Assembly: GCF_030463565.1 (NCBI RefSeq)
Contig: NC_134644.1
Span: 150,747,967-150,811,966 of the forward strand
Source of the DNA: Pelecanus crispus
Lineage: Eukaryota > Chordata > Aves > Pelecaniformes > Pelecanidae
DNA length: 64,000 nt
Reading direction: 5' to 3'
The position numbers were made by a program, and so were the translations under genes. Within the stretch, counting starts at the first letter, position 1; every line of letters begins with the position of its first letter. This document shows, one piece after another, positions 24,244 to 36,800 of the stretch. The notes under the pieces were generated by a model. The model saw only the letters and a list, made by a program, of their open reading frames with translations, was not told where the DNA came from and ran no database searches.

Positions 24244-24829
24244 CAAAGTTCCAGGAGGAATATATAACTGAACAAGCATATCCCAGGCTTTTCTTTAAAA
24301 CTCAAATCAGAGGCCTTTGTGAAAGCTTATTCATTGTCTACACCAAAGCAGTGCCCACAGGTACTGCCTACTGCACTTCACCCTGAAAAAAAATGGGCCC
24401 ACACTCTTTTCCACATCATCCACATGCCAGCCCGCGAGGAATCCATTAACCCATGCTCCTCCAAATGTGGGCCCGGGGCGTTTGCTTGCTGCCAGGAGCA
24501 ACCCCAAAAGGACTCAGGGCTATTGGGGAGGGCTTTCTCTGTGATCAACACATTGAGTAGAGCTCTGGGCACACAGATAATCCAAGGTATTTCTGAGCAA
24601 CTGTCTTCTCTTATGCAAAATGCTGAAATTCAGGACCTAAGCAGAACTTCATGCAAAAGCAAAAATGGAAAACGTGTCTTTATTAAAGACACTGGACACA
24701 ACCAACATGTTCACCATCACTGAGATGTACCCCAAACAGTCGCTCATCAAGATAACGTGAATCAAAATTTGGAGCTGGAGCTGGCTGAAGCCACACAACC
24801 AACAGCAACACATCTCAGGGGCTCACGGC
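24244..24829. other. Short spacer between CR1 and the VPS13B CpG island
   Basis: Unique DNA of rising GC content. An open frame at 24319-24723 is not protein-like and is not recognised, so I treat it as chance. No exon is seen. Confidence 0.5.
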
Positions 24830-25520
24830 GCTGCAGGTGAGAGCCCGCCCTCCTCACCGACGAGGCCTCCCTCAGGCTCCTCTGCCTCAGGAACCCGCCC
24901 CTCGGCGGGGGGGCAGCCCCTGCGCCGCGCCGGGCAACGGCTCTGCCGCCCCGCCCTTTCCCGCTCCCTGCCGGCCCCGCCCACCTCCCTAACGGCCGCC
25001 ACCGCCCCGCCCCGGCGCAACGCCCGGCCACGCCCTCCCGCCCCTCCGCTCCTGGCAGACCGCGTGACCTCCGCTCCGGCTTCAAGCCCGACTTCCGGCC
25101 CCGCCTCGGTGCTCTCCTCAAATCCTTCCGGCTGAGGACGTCGGAGGCGGCGGACGCTGGAGGAGAGCACACGCGGCGGAGAACCCGGAAGTGGCCGTGC
25201 GGCGGAGCCGGGGCCAGAGCTGCCTGCGCGGGGCTCCCGCGGCCCGGCCGGCCCGGCGAGGGCGGCGGCGGCGGCTGGCTGGGGGCCACGGAGCCTCGGG
25301 GTGCTTGGAGGGGCAGGTAAAGGGGTCCTGAGGGGGCGTGGGGCTGGGGGAGGGAGGTGTGAGGGGTGTGCCGAAGGTATGGGCGGGGGGTTCCCGGCTT
25401 CGTGGGGGTGCCTGGCAGAGGTTGCGGCGCCGGTGAGGGTGGGGAAGGGTCTCCTCAGGGAGGGCGGGGTGCTGGAAAGGGTGGGGGGTGGGAGGGGAGC
25501 GGTGGCAAGTGGTAATGTTA
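24830..25520 (+). promoter_or_regulatory. VPS13B: CpG-island promoter of VPS13B
   Basis: Base composition jumps to very GC-rich with dense CpG. There is no TATA box. GC boxes (CCCGCCC type) cluster at about 24950-25050. Three ETS-type words (ACTTCCGG at 25091, CTTCCGG at about 25125, CCGGAAGTG at 25186-25193) and a GACGTC word (25137-25142) surround the likely start area. This is the usual layout of a broad housekeeping promoter. The long minus-strand Pro/Arg-rich frames across it (24762-25289, 24823-25572) are composition artefacts. Confidence 0.88.
25140..25316 (+). other. VPS13B: VPS13B exon 1 (non-coding 5' UTR), start approximate
   Basis: The 3' boundary is the strong donor GGGGCAG/GTAAAG at 25316/25317. 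The exon lies in the CpG island 696 bp before the acceptor of exon 2. No ATG occurs between 25140 and 25316, consistent with untranslated sequence. The 5' boundary is a guess placed near the ETS and GACGTC words; the true start may be tens of bases either way, and several starts are likely. Confidence 0.55.
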
Positions 25521-26012
25521 CTTCAGCCTGGGTTTTGAAGGATTTTGGTTTGCCTAGAGCTAAGGGTGGCACGAAGCTGGCATTTTTGCCATGTGCACCA
25601 TGCTCAAGGTATCGGATCGGTGAGGTGTTTCTAAGGTGATGCTTTAGTATGGACCTTTATCTGTTAAAAGTGACAGGATTTCTGTCGCTTAAATTTTATA
25701 TGAAAGCATGGTAGACTGCTCAACTTCCTTCTTCTCTGTTTCTTGGTTTGAGTTGGCTTTTCTTTTGACAGTGAGCAAGCCAGTTTTGAGTTCCAATATA
25801 TGTATATAAGCTGGAAGTTCATAAATGCAAATAGATGTGCTTTCATCTTGGTATATATTTCATCTTTATATATATTTCTACATATAGACATGTATGTTTA
25901 GAAAGCAGAATTTGAAATATAATTTTTCATATGTCTGAACAATGTGACTGTTGCTTTATTGAACTTTAGGCTGACAGATTTATAAGTAATACCTCATTGT
26001 CTTTTTTCCTAG
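25317..26012 (+). other. VPS13B: VPS13B intron 1, G-rich at its 5' end
   Basis: GT-AG intron of 696 bp between donor CAG/GTAAAG and acceptor TTGTCTTTTTTCCTAG. The first 200 bp are strongly G-rich on the transcribed-sense strand, with many runs of three to six G, then the composition falls sharply to AT-rich. The open frame at 25301-25639 is a product of the G bias. Confidence 0.75.
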
Positions 26013-26190
26013 TGCTTGACCTGTAATACAGAAATCTTCCAGAATGCTGGAGTCCTATGTAACTCCTATTTTGATGAGTTACGTGAATCGCTACATAAAG
26101 AACTTGAAGCCTTCGGATCTACAGTTGTCACTCTGGGGAGGAGATGTTGTACTTAGTAAACTTGAATTGAAGTTGGATGTACTTGAACAG
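26013..26190 (+). CDS. VPS13B: VPS13B exon 2: initiator ATG and first 49 codons (ATG at 26044)
   Basis: VPS13B (COH1) is a roughly 4000-residue bridge-type lipid-transfer protein of the Golgi; loss causes Cohen syndrome in humans. The ATG at 26044 starts MLESYVTPILMSYVNRYIKN, and the 49 codons to the donor match my recollection of the human protein start essentially residue for residue. This is the beginning of the chorein_N domain, the mouth of the lipid channel shared by VPS13 and ATG2 proteins. The start is supported by an in-frame TGA at 26017-26019, an A at -3, and absence of upstream ATG in exon 1. The donor CAG/GTATGT follows 26190, leaving phase 0. Bases 26013-26043 are 5' UTR. The frame running on past 26190 is intron read-through. 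Confidence 0.97.
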
Positions 26191-26884
26191 GTATGTTATG
26201 TTTACAGTAGTTACAGCCTGCATCCTTGATTTAAAAGAAGTTGACTAAATAATTTACATTGGTCTGCACAGATAAATACTCATTTTAGTACACACAGTTT
26301 TTCTTCTTATGCAAGTCCTTGTCTCCCCCTGCATTTAGTTATTCTTGCATTAATTCCATGCCATTTGTTTAGTAATGAATGGTAATTCTTTGCATATTCT
26401 GTAAGTTATGGGGTGTGAAAAGAAAGGCTTTTTTTGTGGACATGTTTCTTCTTTCAGTAACCATTGTTTTACAGTATGAACATTAAATAAATTGCTTTTC
26501 CAGTCATATTTACTAATTGCATATAGTAACTAATTCAAAATGTCACAAAATCAAATAGGATCTCTTTTTAATTATGCATACTAAACACAGATTTGTGTTC
26601 TCTATATTGTTTTATGACTCCAGCTTTCATCATTCCAGTTGTATCTAAACTTTAAGAGTAACCGAGGGATGGATTTGATCAGCTGGTTTGTGTGGATTAG
26701 ATCAGAGGCTCTGTAAAACTTAGCCTTAAAAAGACAAGCTTGACCATGTAAAACACTTGATACAGAATTTGGAGCCTGCTGTCAATATGAAGTCTTAGCG
26801 GAGGAACTTTCCTTCTATGCTTATCTGAGTTGACAACTTGAGGAGCTGAGTGTGTGAGATAAAGCTGTTCTCTGTTGTGCATGG

Positions 26885-27215
26885 TGTAGCAAGTCTTAGC
26901 TAGAGTCCTGTGTCCAGATGTAGTCCAACTGAAGGAGCTGAGAGAAATGCAGCAAAAAATAATGGGAGATTTAGATGATATGGGCACTGAAAGAAGAATA
27001 AAATAGACAAGGAATGTGTTTTTAATTTTGAATAAAATAAGGTGAGACAAGATAGGGCAAGAGTTATATGGATGAGATAAGAAAGAACAGAATAATTTGC
27101 ACTTGGGGAGACTTAGATTGGACATCAAGGAAAATTCTTCTCATGTTTTAATCAGATTATGAGGCATTGGAGTAGGCTGAGGAGACTGCATGGTTTCTGT
27201 CAGGGGAGACCTTTT
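26885..27215 (+). mobile_element. Old CR1 3' part, + strand, decayed
   Basis: CTAGAGTCCTGTGTCCAGAT, later GACTTAGATTGGACATCAAG, TTCTTCTCATG and GAGGCATTGGAGTAGGCTGA keep the order of CR1 C-terminal/3' UTR sequence (GTGTCCAG..., TTAGATTGGATATTAGGAA, GGCACTGGAACAGG). It has many substitutions and gaps and no intact ATTCTATG tail, so it is much older than the copies at 19527 and 61077. Confidence 0.7.
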
Positions 27216-27495
27216 AAAATGTGAAAGAAATATTTATGGTTAATTAAGTATCTCTGATCCTGTTCTGGAAGAAGAGACAATCTTTCAAGAGATCCTGTCC
27301 TATTTTCTGTGCTGCCCTAAAGAACCTGATTTGTCTTCCTTCAGGTATTTGCTGGCCCCTGTATCTCAAGTCCTTTTGTTTTGTCATTTTCTTGGTACAG
27401 CTTGCCCATACAGCTGATGTGTGGATACTAAACTGCAGCTGTGTCGGATGTGTTCCTCCTGTGACTATTCAAAGCTTTTCTAAATGTATATATTA

Positions 27496-27700
27496 TGGAA
27501 TCAAAGAGGGGTTGATCAGAAAGGAATTCTGGAGGTCATCTAGTCCAACATCCTGTTCTGAGCAGGGCTGTTACCAGCAGCTTATGGTTTTCTCCAGTTG
27601 AGTCTTGAAATCTCCTGTCTTGGTTGTGAAAACCTCCTCTTTGGGTAGACTGTTCCAGGGCTACACCATGTAGGGAGAAAGTTTGTCCTAATAACAAACG
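27496..27700 (-). mobile_element. Old CR1 3' end, minus strand
   Basis: On the + strand it reads GGAATTCTGGAGGTCATCTA then GTCCAACATCCTGTTCTGAG then CAGGGCT. Further on come GAAAACCTCCTCTTTGGGTA, CTGTTCCAGGGCT and GAAAGTTTGTCCTAATAACA. This is reverse-complement CR1 3' sequence with moderate decay. Confidence 0.85.
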
Positions 27701-29782
27701 ATGACTTGGGATGGAGATATCAAACTTGCTATATTACCTGGCTCTGTTAGGATTTTGTTGCTGTCATCTGTGTTTTTCCCTTTCAAATAGTTGCAGTTTG
27801 CTGGTAGGTGAACCCTGGCTTCATCTTTGTCTGCCTATGTATCAGCTGGGTACCTAAATATCCAGTGCAATCTGTTGCTGTCATGGCTCTTGTAAAGGCA
27901 ATTGTTGCTATATATACCTGTGCTCGTGTCTTATCAGCCTGAATGGGGATGTGAATATGAGATGAAAACGAAGTTTAGCTCAAATTAATTTTTTTACATT
28001 ATTTGTCTGTGTGTTTATGTGAAATGTAGTGATCTTAATTTGACTTTTATTATTCTTTGGAACTTCCCTAGACCCACAGACATTATTTAGGGGGTCTTGC
28101 TCTTTTTTTGCAGAAGGGATGCTGCTTTATGCATGCTCAGCAAAACTCTTTTGAGTACGTAGTATGTGGTAATAGGCACGCCCAAGCCTTTGCAGCTGTC
28201 AGGGAGCTCCCCTGAAAAGCTGAAGTCTCTAGAAGTTACCAGTATATGTTATTTTATTTGGATTCTCTGCCTGAATGGATCCATGATATCTAAAGTTGAT
28301 CACTTCCACTGCTCTTGCCTTCTAACATCCTTTCTGTCCTGTGTTGTCATCCCCAGCATGGTTCTGTGCTCTTTATCTGGCATGAGCGCAGCCTTAATTT
28401 CATGCTTTAGGCTTTGGATACAAGTGCATGTGCCCTGGATATTATTGTCTGGAGTCTTAAACATTCTCAGAGGATTCCAGCTTTTGTGGAACTACACATG
28501 ATTATTTGGGAACATTAGCATAGGTGCCAAACTACCTGGACAAAGCATCTTAAAACAGATCTGGGAACAAGTCTGTGCTTTCTCCCTTCACTCCTTGCAC
28601 TTCAGCTGATGTTAGTGTTCCCATGTCATGTTGCGCTCTTCCAGGCCACCAAACAGAATTGCAAAGAACAGATGAGGAACTGCTGTCTGTCTTCTATAAA
28701 ATGTTACTTTAAACTATTTTTGGGACCAAGTTGGAACCAGTACCTTATGAAATCAGATGTAATATAGCTGTTGACATAAAAGATTTATCAAACCCAAAGA
28801 GAACATTTTTAGTACCTGAAAATATTTTTCATGTTTTTATGTATGTTTATAGGCTCTCATTATATTAAGCTGAATGTTATTGCATTAACTCTGTTTTTGT
28901 CCTTCCCCCCGCCTTTTTTTTTTTTTTTTTGACAATACCAGTTCTGTAGTGAAAGCTGAGTACTGGTTTGTACTCGGGTTTGACCTTCTAGGTACAATGT
29001 AGCTTTTGTACATAATTATGTCACTCTTTTGAATAGCCAGTTAACTTCATAATTGTAATCTTTAGTTGAAGATTAAATCTAATAAAATTTTGGTACTAGG
29101 TTTTTTCCTGTCCTGGATGATTCAATTACTAAGCATTCCAAGAAATTTTCCATCCAGGCATAATAACTGGCATATTGTACAAAAACTACTTCAAGGAAGT
29201 ATTTTATAATTCAACTTTAATATTATATTTAAATATTCTTTTATGGAAAAGCTTTTTAAGCACTTTTGGCAACTTTTATGTGAAGTCACTATGGTAGCGG
29301 AGGTAACAGAACTACCTATGAACTTGCTAACTAGCTTGTGTGTAATGTTTCTGTTGAGATAGTGGTAGCAGAGAGATAAGATACACAGTGAGCTCTTCTT
29401 GCTGCTTGTGTATATTTCCATAACATCGTAGCTTATTATGTTAGTTGTTTTACAAACTTAGAAGGGAAAGATGAAGTGGTTTTTGATTGGAAGACAAAGG
29501 AGAACTTGATCTAAAGATTACTGAGTTTTATTGTAGTGTGGACTTTTCATACCTGAAGGAATTTGGAATGTACTTAAAATAATTTTAAGGAAATGAGGGC
29601 ATTAAAATATCTTTACTGTAAGTGTCTGTATTATGTGCCACTGGATTACTTGTGAAATCGAGCCTTGAATGTGAAGAAAATGTATTGGAGTTAATACTGA
29701 TGTGGAGGAAACAGTACTTGCCTATCACCCCAAAGTTTGGGAGAGTCCTATATTTTAGAGCAAGGGAAGATTGTTAGGGAAA

Positions 29783-29856
29783 GGGGAATTATGATCATCT
29801 AGTCTGCGGTCTTGCATGATGTCAGTCAGTTATTTATGTGTCAAGCCCAGGAGCCT
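29783..29856 (-). mobile_element. Ancient CR1/L3-like fragment, minus strand
   Basis: ATGATCATCTAGTCTGCGGT, CTTGCATGATG and GTGTCAAGCCCAGG match the pattern of ancient amniote CR1/L3-type 3' ends (GATCATCTAGTCTGACCTCCTG, then ATCAAGCCCA) by recollection. Only this short core survives. Confidence 0.5.
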
Positions 29857-32800
29857 GTTTTCAGATGTCATAATTTTCTGAAGGATTTATATGACACAAA
29901 TGTAAAATCTAAACCATAAAGTCTAATTAGTCATAAGTACAAAAGATATATTGAGGATTTCATGCAGTACTTAATGAAAGGGGAAAGATTGCACAGGAAA
30001 GGAAGAAGAATAATGGTCTTTGTTATGTTGTATTATGAACAAGTTACTAAATTTGGCACGCATTTGTTTTACATTGTCTACTGAAATAACACAACAAAGA
30101 TTTCTTTGCATTGCTTTAAGGAAACTTGCTTGTGCAACTAGGGTAATGTCAGACAACATTTGTATCTAAATTCCTTTGAAAAAGAAGAATTGTGCCTTCT
30201 AAATATGCTGTGCGTTTGGTTGTATCACTTCATTTTGGAGGATGAACTGAACTTCTGTTCAGTTTCTTTCAGTATCTTAGTTAGCTAGGCAAAAATGAGA
30301 ATATGTTAAAGCCATCCAGCAAGTAGTGGAAAAAATACCTATTCTAGAATGCCTTTTGAAGTAAACTTAACTTACACTTGTGAGCATAAGTCAGGATCTA
30401 AATGGACATTGTGGTATTGATGAGTGACATAAAAAATTACATATCTGCTAGTCTGGAAAGGGCATTTATTACTGTTAATAGTCATAGTTCACTGTCTTGA
30501 TTCATGAAAGCATTGTCTCTTAAGTTGTAATGTATTTCTAGATTGCACATTTTCTTGATCATTTATTTTCATGGGCCCCCAGAGAGCTGTGGGACATAAG
30601 GTATTCTTTCATGTATTGTATGACCAGTGTAGCACCATCTGTAGCTAAACTGCTCAGTACTTGCTTTTTGGTGGTTTAACTGAAATTGGATTAAAATTTT
30701 ATTCATGTTGATTGTAAGTCTGAGGCTGAATTTTTAGGAGAGGTTTTTAGCTAAAATCCTTCCGTATATTTATGAATGAGATGAAGAAAAAACACTTTGT
30801 AAAAACAAATTAACAATTTTCCTCAAACTGTTTTTATGACAAGGTCTACAACTATTGTCTTTTGGAGTGGGGACTTGAAATTAGATGTGATTCTGTGTAA
30901 GCGTGGCTGAGTTAGGAGTCAAGAGTTTCCCTGACATGAGGTGTGGGTTTTTTCTTTTTTTTAAACTTCATTCATGAAAGCTCATTAAACCCAAGAACTA
31001 ATTTACAAACTGAAAGCTGTACTTTGCAAAAAAAAAAAAAAAAAAAGGAGCTATAATTTTGTGTAGTTGTCTTCTCTGAAGATTTTGTCAGCAGTGAATA
31101 TACTGCATCTAATCTTAGCTCTTGGATGCAAGATGAATGTTTTTGTAGTACCAGTAGAAAGGCTGAAGAAGTGTCAGCCATAGAATGGAGAGGGTGCTTG
31201 TCTCTGGTGCTAGGTACTCATGCATAAGAATGGTTAACTTCTCTTTTGGGTGACTAACTAGAGGCTATCTCGGGATGCTAACCTGTCACAGTTGCAGTAG
31301 TGTGCAACTGTGAACTTATGACATGGTAGATACTTAAATAAAAATTTTTAGTGGGTTTTCAAAACATATTACTAAGATTTAATTACAGTCTTAAGATGTT
31401 AGGCAAATAATGACATTAACTAGCTTCACAGAAATATTCTGTAGGTAGGCTTTATAATATGTCAAGTACTAAATGCAAAATCCAAGTGTCCTCAAATTTT
31501 ATTCATGTAGAACTTCTATAGAGCAGGGATAAGTTTAGGATCAAGTAGTGCAGGAAAACAGGCTTTCTGGATCCACTTCTAGATGTGTGTATCTGAAATG
31601 CCTTAGCAACTTGCCTGCTTGACCTCAGAGTTTCATGGACCTTCTGTATTTAACTCCTACTCATTCGTATGAGTACTGAGTTGAAGCATGTAACTAACTA
31701 AACTGAGCTGAGGGGCAAAGGTGCTCAAGCCCTGGGTTTCCCAGTTTTGCCAGGTAAATTCTGAAGTTCTGAACACAGGTTTATGTGCCTGAGTTTACTA
31801 AGAAACACAACAGTTAAGAATCTAATGACCAAAGCTATTGCCCAGCATCTAGGAGACTTAGATTCATTTCCTTTCTCACCCTGACAAGATTCACACCTCT
31901 AGTTCCCAGCATCTAAGATGAAGACCCAAACACCAGGCTCTAAGCGACTCCAAGTGAAGACATCTGTTGGTTTTTCCCCCAATTAAAACTTTAAACCTTT
32001 GTAGCCAAAAATGTCAGGATAGGAGATCAGAAAGGTAAGAAAAGATATACCATTGTTGAAGCCTCATCATTAGAATACTTAGTATTGAGGATGCTGACTT
32101 AAAATTCTGGCATAATATCAAATACTGTTTCTTTACCTTTGCACTAAGCACTTATTTCCATTATTTTAAATCTGATTTCCAGTCCTCCGACCAGGTCTCT
32201 AGCTGCAGGTGGCTGTTCTGTCTGATAAGTGTTAAGCTCATGCTTCCCAGGAGAACTCCTGAGGCTACTGGGGAAATTTTAACCCTTTGGATTCAAAGTA
32301 CATGAAGGCATCCAATGTGCTGTCCAGTGCTACCTATCTGAGATCCAAAGAATTTATCTCAACCCCTGCACCTTGTGTTTCCTGCCAACTAGCTGCATGT
32401 AGCAGCTGGCTCATTGAGGCTGTCCCACAGTTGTCTGCTCTATGCATTGACTGGATGGAGTGTCAGCATTTATTAGGGGTTCTGGACTGACTTGCACCAG
32501 TTTTTAAAGCATTGTGGCATCTGAGTTAGGCCTTGGTGAGGCAGAGTCTGGCTTTAGACAGTGAAGAATTTAATAACTTTGTATTTACTGAGCAGTGTGA
32601 TGTGAATGGGGCAACCCTTGAATACTGTGGATAAAAAGACAACAAGAAAACTAGATTAACTGCTTCTCTAGTGAGTGCCTCCATCCTGATCATTGAATTA
32701 CATAGGGGTTCTGCAAAAGAAATGATAGGACATCATGTTTTTAGAAAGGACATCATAAAATACATGAGCCAAGAGTCAAATTGCAACAGCAGTTGTAACT

Positions 32801-33721
32801 CTACTTCTGGCATTTCCTAATTTAGAGTGTCTGGTTTAGTAACCTTAACGCTTTTATATTTTTTTAATACAACCATTTTAATGTCACTTCTGTTTTAATT
32901 CCTATTACAAGTATTGAAAATGGAAAGCATTTTACCTGATTCACTCTGTATAACACAGAGAAATTCTAATTTGTAAGTCAAAGTGCACCAAGTAAATCTT
33001 TGCTTTATGGAGTGATTTTTGATTCAGTTAGTATTTTTGTGTTGACCTCTAATCTTTTGTTTGGCTTGTTTCCTTAACCTTTAACATTATTTTAACTCTA
33101 AAAAAAAAAAAAAAAAAGAGTACAAATTGTACTTACATAAAATAAAGGGACCAATTAAACATGTATCTAACAAAAAATAAAAACTCTGTATTTTTTTACT
33201 GAAAGTCGTCTTGTTGTAAGTGTGTCATAGCTTTTTGTACAGACTTAATTTTTGTTTGTGGCCAATCTTAAGAGCACTGAGCTCTTACAACTCAAAGTAC
33301 TAAAATATTTTGGAAGAAATTGCCTTGCTGTGGCCTTGTCAGTGTTAATTCCAAATTTGTGTTCTTCAGAATAATGCAGGTTGCATATCAGTTTACGTAT
33401 TTACTTTCACCTGGTTCATTTCTACTTGTCCCTTGAATAGTGACATATTTTGCAGTAGCGTCACGCAAGAGAGGTGGTTTTAAACTGTCTTTTGTTATCA
33501 AGGACACGGTAATCCAGACGTCTCTTTCAAACAGGCTAATTGTAACATAAGTATGCATGCGATTATGAAGCCAGTTGCCAAAACCCATGGCACACTGCTG
33601 ATTTGGGGAGGGAGAGTAACTTTTGACTTATGTTTTGTCATAGAACCTTGTTATTTTAAGTTACAGATCTGTCTTGAATTTTGATATGTTTCAGTATAAC
33701 CACTTTATTTGTTGTTGTTAG

Positions 33722-33865
33722 GAGCTGAAGCTACCATTTACTTTTTTAAGTGGGCATATTCATGAACTTCGGATTCATGTGCCATGGACAAAATTGGGAT
33801 CAGAACCAGTTGTCATCACTATCAATACGATGGAATGCATCTTGAAATTAAAGGATGGAGCTCAG
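33722..33865 (+). CDS. VPS13B: VPS13B exon 3: residues 50-97
   Basis: The acceptor GTTGTTGTTAG ends at 33721 and the donor CTCAG/GTAAGA begins at 33866, giving 144 bp, 48 codons, phase 0 on both sides. The peptide starts ELKLPFTFLSGHIHELRIHV and ends LKLKDGAQ. It continues the chorein_N domain directly from exon 2 and agrees with the human protein as I remember it, apart from Ala for Ile near the end (DGAQ, human DGIQ). No stop or frameshift is present. Human exon 4 begins DDHES; nothing like it is found downstream in this window. Confidence 0.97.
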
Positions 33866-36800
33866 GTAAGAAATACGATGAATGCTTTTCTAACATTGAG
33901 AGGTTGCTGAAAATAATAGCTTCTATAGGTCACTTTCTTTTAAGCCACCTGAAGAACTAGGTATGTGAAGTTGTGATCCCCGTTATTTTCTGAGCCGCTA
34001 GTACTGTTATTCCCATCATGGCTGGTATCTTCCTTTATGCATATTTTTAATTCGTTATTAGCTGTAGTGGTGTTCTTGTGGATGTAAAAGCATGTTAATA
34101 GTGTTCTGCCAGAATTTTCCTATGACTAGACAACAAATGGATTTCAAGAGCATGCTACATGCTTCCAGCTTCTGCCTCCCAAGAAGCAGTGCTGGTTGCT
34201 TGAGGCAGCTGTGCGTGGCACCACTGTGCATTTTTGAAAAGATGTGTTGTTATTATTGAAGGTGTGCTTTAAAGATCCTGGAGTGCAACTCTCTCTTTTT
34301 CCTTTAGAAGTTACAGTACTTGCTTGAGTGTACTTGGAAGGCTCCTTACATGGAAGGGTCTCAAAGGGCTTTTTGTTTAGTTGCAATAATTTGTTCATTA
34401 CACCGTTTCACAGGCTCAGGAAAGATTTCCTTCCGACACAATGAAGCTGAAATATGCAGTGTTTTGATTTTGTTATATGTGTAATTTAGCTGACAAAAAG
34501 TACTTGGTTGTGTTAATGTTGAACTTGTTCCTTTAGTCAGTGTGGTGCTTTAACTCTAGACAGGTTTGGGGGGGGGGGATGTTCTTTGGTTTTTTTGGTG
34601 TTTGGTTTTTTTTTTAAAGTTTTGCTCCCATTTCAATTTCAACAGAGTCCTCCAGGTATATTAAGGATCATGCAAAAGAAAATTCCAATTTGTGCAAGGC
34701 TCTCAAGTGTTCAGTGGGATGCTTGATGAGCTGCTAACATTTAACATCGATAATTAGATATAAGCCAGCAAGAACATTGGAAAACGCTTTTCCATTATGT
34801 TTGATATTTCTTGTAATATCCTTTTACAGTTCCAGAGCTAAAAGGCTTTTGTTGCTGGAGTGGAAATCTCTAGTCCTAGGTATGCCACCCACAAAGCATA
34901 TGCTTACATTCTGTAGTTAATCGATGTGCATATGTGCATATATATACGTGTATGCACACCAACAGGCAAATGCAAAGTATTTTTCCAATGTTAAGGTAAG
35001 ATTTTGAGGCCAGATGTTCCATGAGAAGTGTGTTTTAGAAGCAGCAAATTACAACTAATTATAGAAGTTGCAGAAAAAGATTAGTAGCCCATGACTTTGT
35101 GCAACCCAGAACTATTTTGATATTGGACCATGCAGATGGCTACTGCTGGAATGATCAGATTTCCTGCTTGCATGGTATTTGAAACTTAAAATTTGTGGTG
35201 CATACAGCAAAAGGTCAAGTGTCATGAATGTAAAGCACTCTCAAAACAAGTATTTGTTACAGATGTTTAAGATTCAGAGGCAAGAAAGGATTTTTGAAAA
35301 TTGCAACTGACATTTGAACAAATTATTCAGTGGTATGTACACTCAGGAGGGTAAAATTTGGGTCTGTGCCATAGAAAGATTATCTTTGACTAACAAGAAT
35401 GTAAATGAAAACACTTTTATGCTGTTTTCTGAGGATACGGTTTAAAAAGTTGACAGCTTGACTTTTATTTCTTAAATTGAAATTTCAAAGTGTTTCATAA
35501 AAAGAAACTGTTTTGATAAATTCTTGTGTTCTAAATTCCAGTGTGACAGTGTACTTGGCTAAAACCAATTGTCATAAAAATCTTCGTAATCAGTGAATAA
35601 AAAACCTAAATGAAATAGAATATCTCTGTGGAAAATGGTAGTAAAATGAACTTTCAGTGAATTTAGCTCTAACTGGAACTGTTCTGCCAAGAACTTCATA
35701 TCAGCAAAGAGCAAGAAAGTCTAGTTTAGTTTCCAAAAATTTATTGACTTGATCCTTCATTTCCTTCCTCAGGTGAAACCACTAATGAGTACATCCATAA
35801 TTTCACCTGAGCAAAACATAAAGCTTCTGACCTCAACTTAGTGTGTTCTTTGGGAAGGGACTATTTCAAAGAATGTTTATTTTGAAGATGTATAGGGATT
35901 AAAATACACGGCATTGTTTCAAACTGTTGTCCAGTGGACCCTGCAGATTTTTTTTTGTGAGGGAAAAACCCTATCTTCCTTCATGTATTTTTGAAGAGTG
36001 CTAGCCCTTTGGAAATGGTTTTGTACGTCTGTGCTTTACTCTCACTGATGCTGTGTCATTGTTAGTTCAGTTTCAGTGTTAGTTTGGTTGTTTTTTTGGC
36101 ACTGTCTCTCCTCAGCTGAGATAAAAGTTTGGAGTAGACAGTCATGGCTCAACTTCTAGTTTTATGCTAACGTTCTCCTTTTCTAAGCAGAGATGTTGTG
36201 TAAGGGGCAAGTTCACCTAGTAATATACAAATTCCACAGTGTAGAATCATTGGTATTTTTAGTGAATTTCGAAGTTTGAGTGTTTTGAAGGTCATTGCTT
36301 TTCCCCCTCTTTTCTGTGCTTTTCCTCCTTCCTTTCCTTCTCTATAGGTGATACTACCATTTCCAAAACAAGAATGTTAAATAAATATGGCTACTTCATA
36401 TGAAAATTAAACTTAAGTGCATCAGGAACAGAACTTTGCAGTGATGAAAGTGGTGTTCTATTGAACATGCTTTGTATGTTCTCTTTTGGTTATGATTTTG
36501 GTTAATGGCAGTAACTGAAGTAGAAATTTGGTGTGAGGCATTTTGCATTGCTTTTTGTTGTCTGTCAGCTTAATGCAGCTGTGCCAGGTTTTTGTTGCTC
36601 CTGAACGTAATCTTCTGCAGCACTGAGTTTTAAGTATGACTGCTTATAATGTTATCAAATTCATGAAATATATTGGAAGTACAATTTGAAATGTGTTCTT
36701 ACACACTTAAATGTGGTTCTAAAGTTTGCTTGGCTTGTAATTAAGTCATGGTAATTGACTCCCATGAGATGGTTCTTTATGAACGTTATGTATTGTTTTA

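Larger units (their letters stand above)
26191..33721 (+). other. VPS13B: VPS13B intron 2
   Basis: GT-AG intron of 7531 bp, donor GTATGT and acceptor TTTGTTGTTGTTAG. It contains old CR1 pieces at 26885-27215 (+), 27496-27700 (-) and 29783-29856 (-), and homopolymer runs A19 at 31028-31046 and A18 at 33100-33117. The rest is AT-rich unique DNA with no other exon recognised. Confidence 0.93.

Noticed and set aside
24319..24723. 134-codon + strand frame before the CpG island
   Set aside because: No family recognised, Ser/Gln/His-rich chance composition, and no start context or promoter.
1..24829. Search for OSR2 exons (zinc-finger C2H2 motifs)
   Set aside because: No C2H2 motif or OSR2-like peptide is seen on either strand; the gene must lie outside the window.
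24762..25572. Long minus-strand frames (175 and 249 codons) across the CpG island
   Set aside because: Pro/Arg/Ala/Gly-rich low-complexity products of the GC-rich promoter; no domain, and they overlap the sense-strand exon 1 and donor of VPS13B.
31846..31960. Possible MIR-like start (CTAGGAGACTTAGATTCATT)
   Set aside because: Only one short word fits and the downstream MIR order is not visible.
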